The translations under genes were made by a program, and so were the position numbers. DNA of 64,000 nt from NCBI RefSeq assembly GCF_037038585.1, contig NC_092525.1, positions 17,960,867-18,024,866 on the forward strand, in the 5' to 3' direction. Below are positions 62,159 through 64,000 of the stretch, in pieces. Under the pieces are notes generated by a model. The model worked only from the letters and a program-made list of their open reading frames with translations, ran no database searches and had not been told where the DNA came from. Numbering within the stretch: the stretch's first letter is position 1; each line of letters starts with the position of its first letter. Source of the stretch: Patagioenas fasciata (taxonomy: Eukaryota; Chordata; Aves; Columbiformes; Columbidae).

Positions 62159-62653
62159 GGGCCCCTCAGTTCAAGAAGGACAGGGAACTGCTGGAGAGGG
62201 TCCAGCGTAGGGCAACAAATATGATTAAGGGAGTGGAGCATCTCCCTTATGAAGAAAGGCTGAGGGAGCTGGGGCTCTTTAGTTTGGAGAAGAGGAGACT
62301 GAGGGGTGACCTTATTAATGTTTATAAATATATAAAGGGTGAGTGCCACGAGGATGGAGTCAGGCTCTTCTCAGTGGCAAACAATGATAGGACAAGGGGC
62401 AATGGGATCAAGCTGGAACACAAGAGGTTCCACTTAAATTTGAGAAAGAACTTCTTCTCAGTGAGGGTAACAGAGCACTGGAACAGGCTACCCAGGGAGG
62501 TTGTGGAGTCTCCTTCCCTGGAGACATTCAAAGCCCGCCTGGACACATTCCTGTGCGACCTCACCTAGGCGCTCCTGCTCCAGCAGGGGGATTGGACTAG
62601 ATGATCTTTCGAGGTCCCTTCCAATCCCAAACATACTGTGATACTGTGATACA
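62159..62653 (+). mobile_element. CR1 LINE 3' end with open C-terminal RT frame
   Basis: About 495 bp, antisense to CACHD1. The frame from 62221 to 62568 is open to a stop and reads [20 protein letters not shown] and later [19 protein letters not shown], the standard CR1 ORF2 C-terminus. It is followed by the GGATTGGACTAGATGATC 3' block and a tail of repeated ATACTGTG units. It belongs to a different CR1 subfamily from the copy at 29330. It is 5'-truncated and cannot move on its own. Confidence 0.95.
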
Positions 62654-63280
62654 GCTGCTACACTCCCAGCACTCGAATCCTCACAGCCTGGGGGGGGTTC
62701 CATCCTGCACAGCTCCACTTTGCTCAGCCCCCAGTGTCGGGACCTGAATGTGAAGCTGCCGTAGATATTTTGCTAAATTCCAAAGTGTAGGAGCGATTAG
62801 GATTTTCAGCCAGAGAAAAAAAACAACCTGGCCAAGCTACAGACATGAAGCAGGTTGCCTTGCACCGAGCAACTAGGTGGTAATTAGGTGCTGCTTAACG
62901 AGCGCCGTGTTAAATGCTTCAGATCACATCCTGCGACCAGGCCAGTTATCCATGTGAGCTGGAATTAAACAGGAGTAATTCACATTAAGCTGACACTGCC
63001 TCCTGAGTGCCAGGTGAGATTTAAAACCACACCACTTGATAAACGTTCTGATTCAGTATTTTTCCCCTGCGTAGGGCAACCATAAAATAAATGTTTAGGG
63101 AAGGGCAGACTGGGGGTCTCGGGGGCTGCTCACCACCACCGGCAGCAAGAGCTGCTGGGAAGTGCAATATTTTGCCCAGACTGAAAATGTGCTTGTGTTC
63201 CTATTTTTACACACCAGTTTGGGAATACACACAGTTGCCTTAGCAACCAACACATCAAAGACTGATACAACAGTCTCAGG

Positions 63281-63380
63281 CTGATGTATGGAACTGCATT
63301 TTCTTACAGCTCTGTAAAGGTGAAAATGGGCTGATGTACAGAACTGCATCTTCTTATGGCTCTATAAAGGTAAAAATGGG
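63281..63380. repeat. 50-bp tandem duplication
   Basis: Two head-to-tail copies, 63281-63330 and 63331-63380, each beginning CTGATGTA and ending AAAATGGG, with a few substitutions. Confidence 0.92.
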
Positions 63381-64000
63381 TTACTTTTAACCTTCCTCAC
63401 CATCAGTGACACCATTGCAAGAGCTCTCCTGGCAGAAGCACAGTCTCGACATTTGACTAAGAGCAAATGGGTGCTGAAAGCTCCAAATATAAATTATATT
63501 CTATTTATGTTGTTATTTTTCCAAAACTTCCTGTCCTGTCAAGTTCCCACCTTTCCCTCAGGAGAAACATCCAGACAATTTTGAACTAAGGTGCAAATCC
63601 TCCCTGGGCAGCTGAGCATCAGAGCAGCGAGGTTCTAGAACAAAAGCCTCCAAATTTAATGACGGAGGCAAATAATATTTATTAGGGGAGGTTATGAAAA
63701 CGATTGTATGATGCAGTGGTGTGTAGTAGGCTGAGGCTGGACCAAATGACAAGGGAACCTGTCACTCCCCCATTTCTAACACCCAGACTCTCAAAGTTGG
63801 CTTCTTGCAGCACCAAAGGGGCACAGCCAGACCTGGTCACCTCTCAAGGACACAAAATGATCAGCTCATCCTCAAACTGCGGGGCGGGCTACTTTGCACC
63901 CAAGTGGGCCTTATGTTGATGGCAAAGGAGACACCTTTGACTCGCTACTCTTTTAAATTTACTTTTCTAAATAATTTTATCTCTGAAGACAGGAACAAAA

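Larger units (their letters stand above)
61740..64000 (-). other. CACHD1: CACHD1 upstream intron (partial)
   Basis: Intronic sequence to the window edge. I found no further CACHD1 exon in it. It carries the CR1 copy at 62159-62653 and the 50-bp duplication at 63281-63380. Confidence 0.65.

Noticed and set aside
63401-63428. Possible 28-bp CACHD1 micro-exon between AG and GTGAG on the minus strand
   Set aside because: Splice-like ends are present, but the encoded residues match nothing I know in CACHD1 upstream of the Cache-end exon; probably chance.

Overview
This is vertebrate nuclear DNA, almost certainly from a bird. Genes are split into short exons with GT-AG introns. The repeats are avian-type CR1 non-LTR retrotransposons, with typical CR1 3' ends and a recognisable reverse-transcriptase reading frame, and one promoter lies in a CpG island. 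There are no operons, bacterial genes, CRISPR arrays or prophage. The gene order JAK1 (+), RAVER2 (-), CACHD1 (-) is the block known from human chromosome 1p31 in inverted orientation, which supports all three calls.

Layout. Positions 1-2480 hold the end of JAK1: intron, last coding exon (33 codons plus stop) and a 3' UTR of about 2.1 kb with a poly(A) signal. Positions 3522-38247 hold the complete RAVER2 gene on the minus strand. I placed twelve core coding exons by splice sites, continuous reading phase and protein similarity; they encode 662 residues with three RRMs and two PTB-interaction motifs. Two further phase-0 exon candidates (7076-7159 and 7806-7895) lie between core exons 11 and 12 and would lengthen the protein to 720 residues. 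The CpG-island promoter is at about 37640-38500. Positions 38500-50317 contain no gene I can support, apart from the probable CACHD1 3' UTR at the high end. Positions 50318-61739 hold the last 11 coding exons of CACHD1 on the minus strand: the end of the Cache region, a cysteine-rich ectodomain, the single membrane helix and the cytoplasmic tail. The 5' exons of CACHD1 lie beyond 64000.

Repeats. Five CR1 copies are intronic (22630-22880, 29330-30368, 52496-52700, 58676-58996, 62159-62653). RAVER2 intron 2 contains a 2.1-kb imperfect tandem-repeat block (23390-25540), part of it with a higher-order structure of three ~80-bp monomers per ~240-bp unit. Small tandem repeats occur at 8654, 20652, 60347 and 63281.

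Function. JAK1 is a cytokine-receptor tyrosine kinase. RAVER2 is an RNA-binding co-regulator of PTB-dependent splicing. CACHD1 is an alpha2delta-like membrane protein. They are neighbours by ancient synteny, not members of one pathway. I found no new multigene system. The most useful leads are the two extra RAVER2 exons, the weak CACHD1 splice donor and the higher-order minisatellite.
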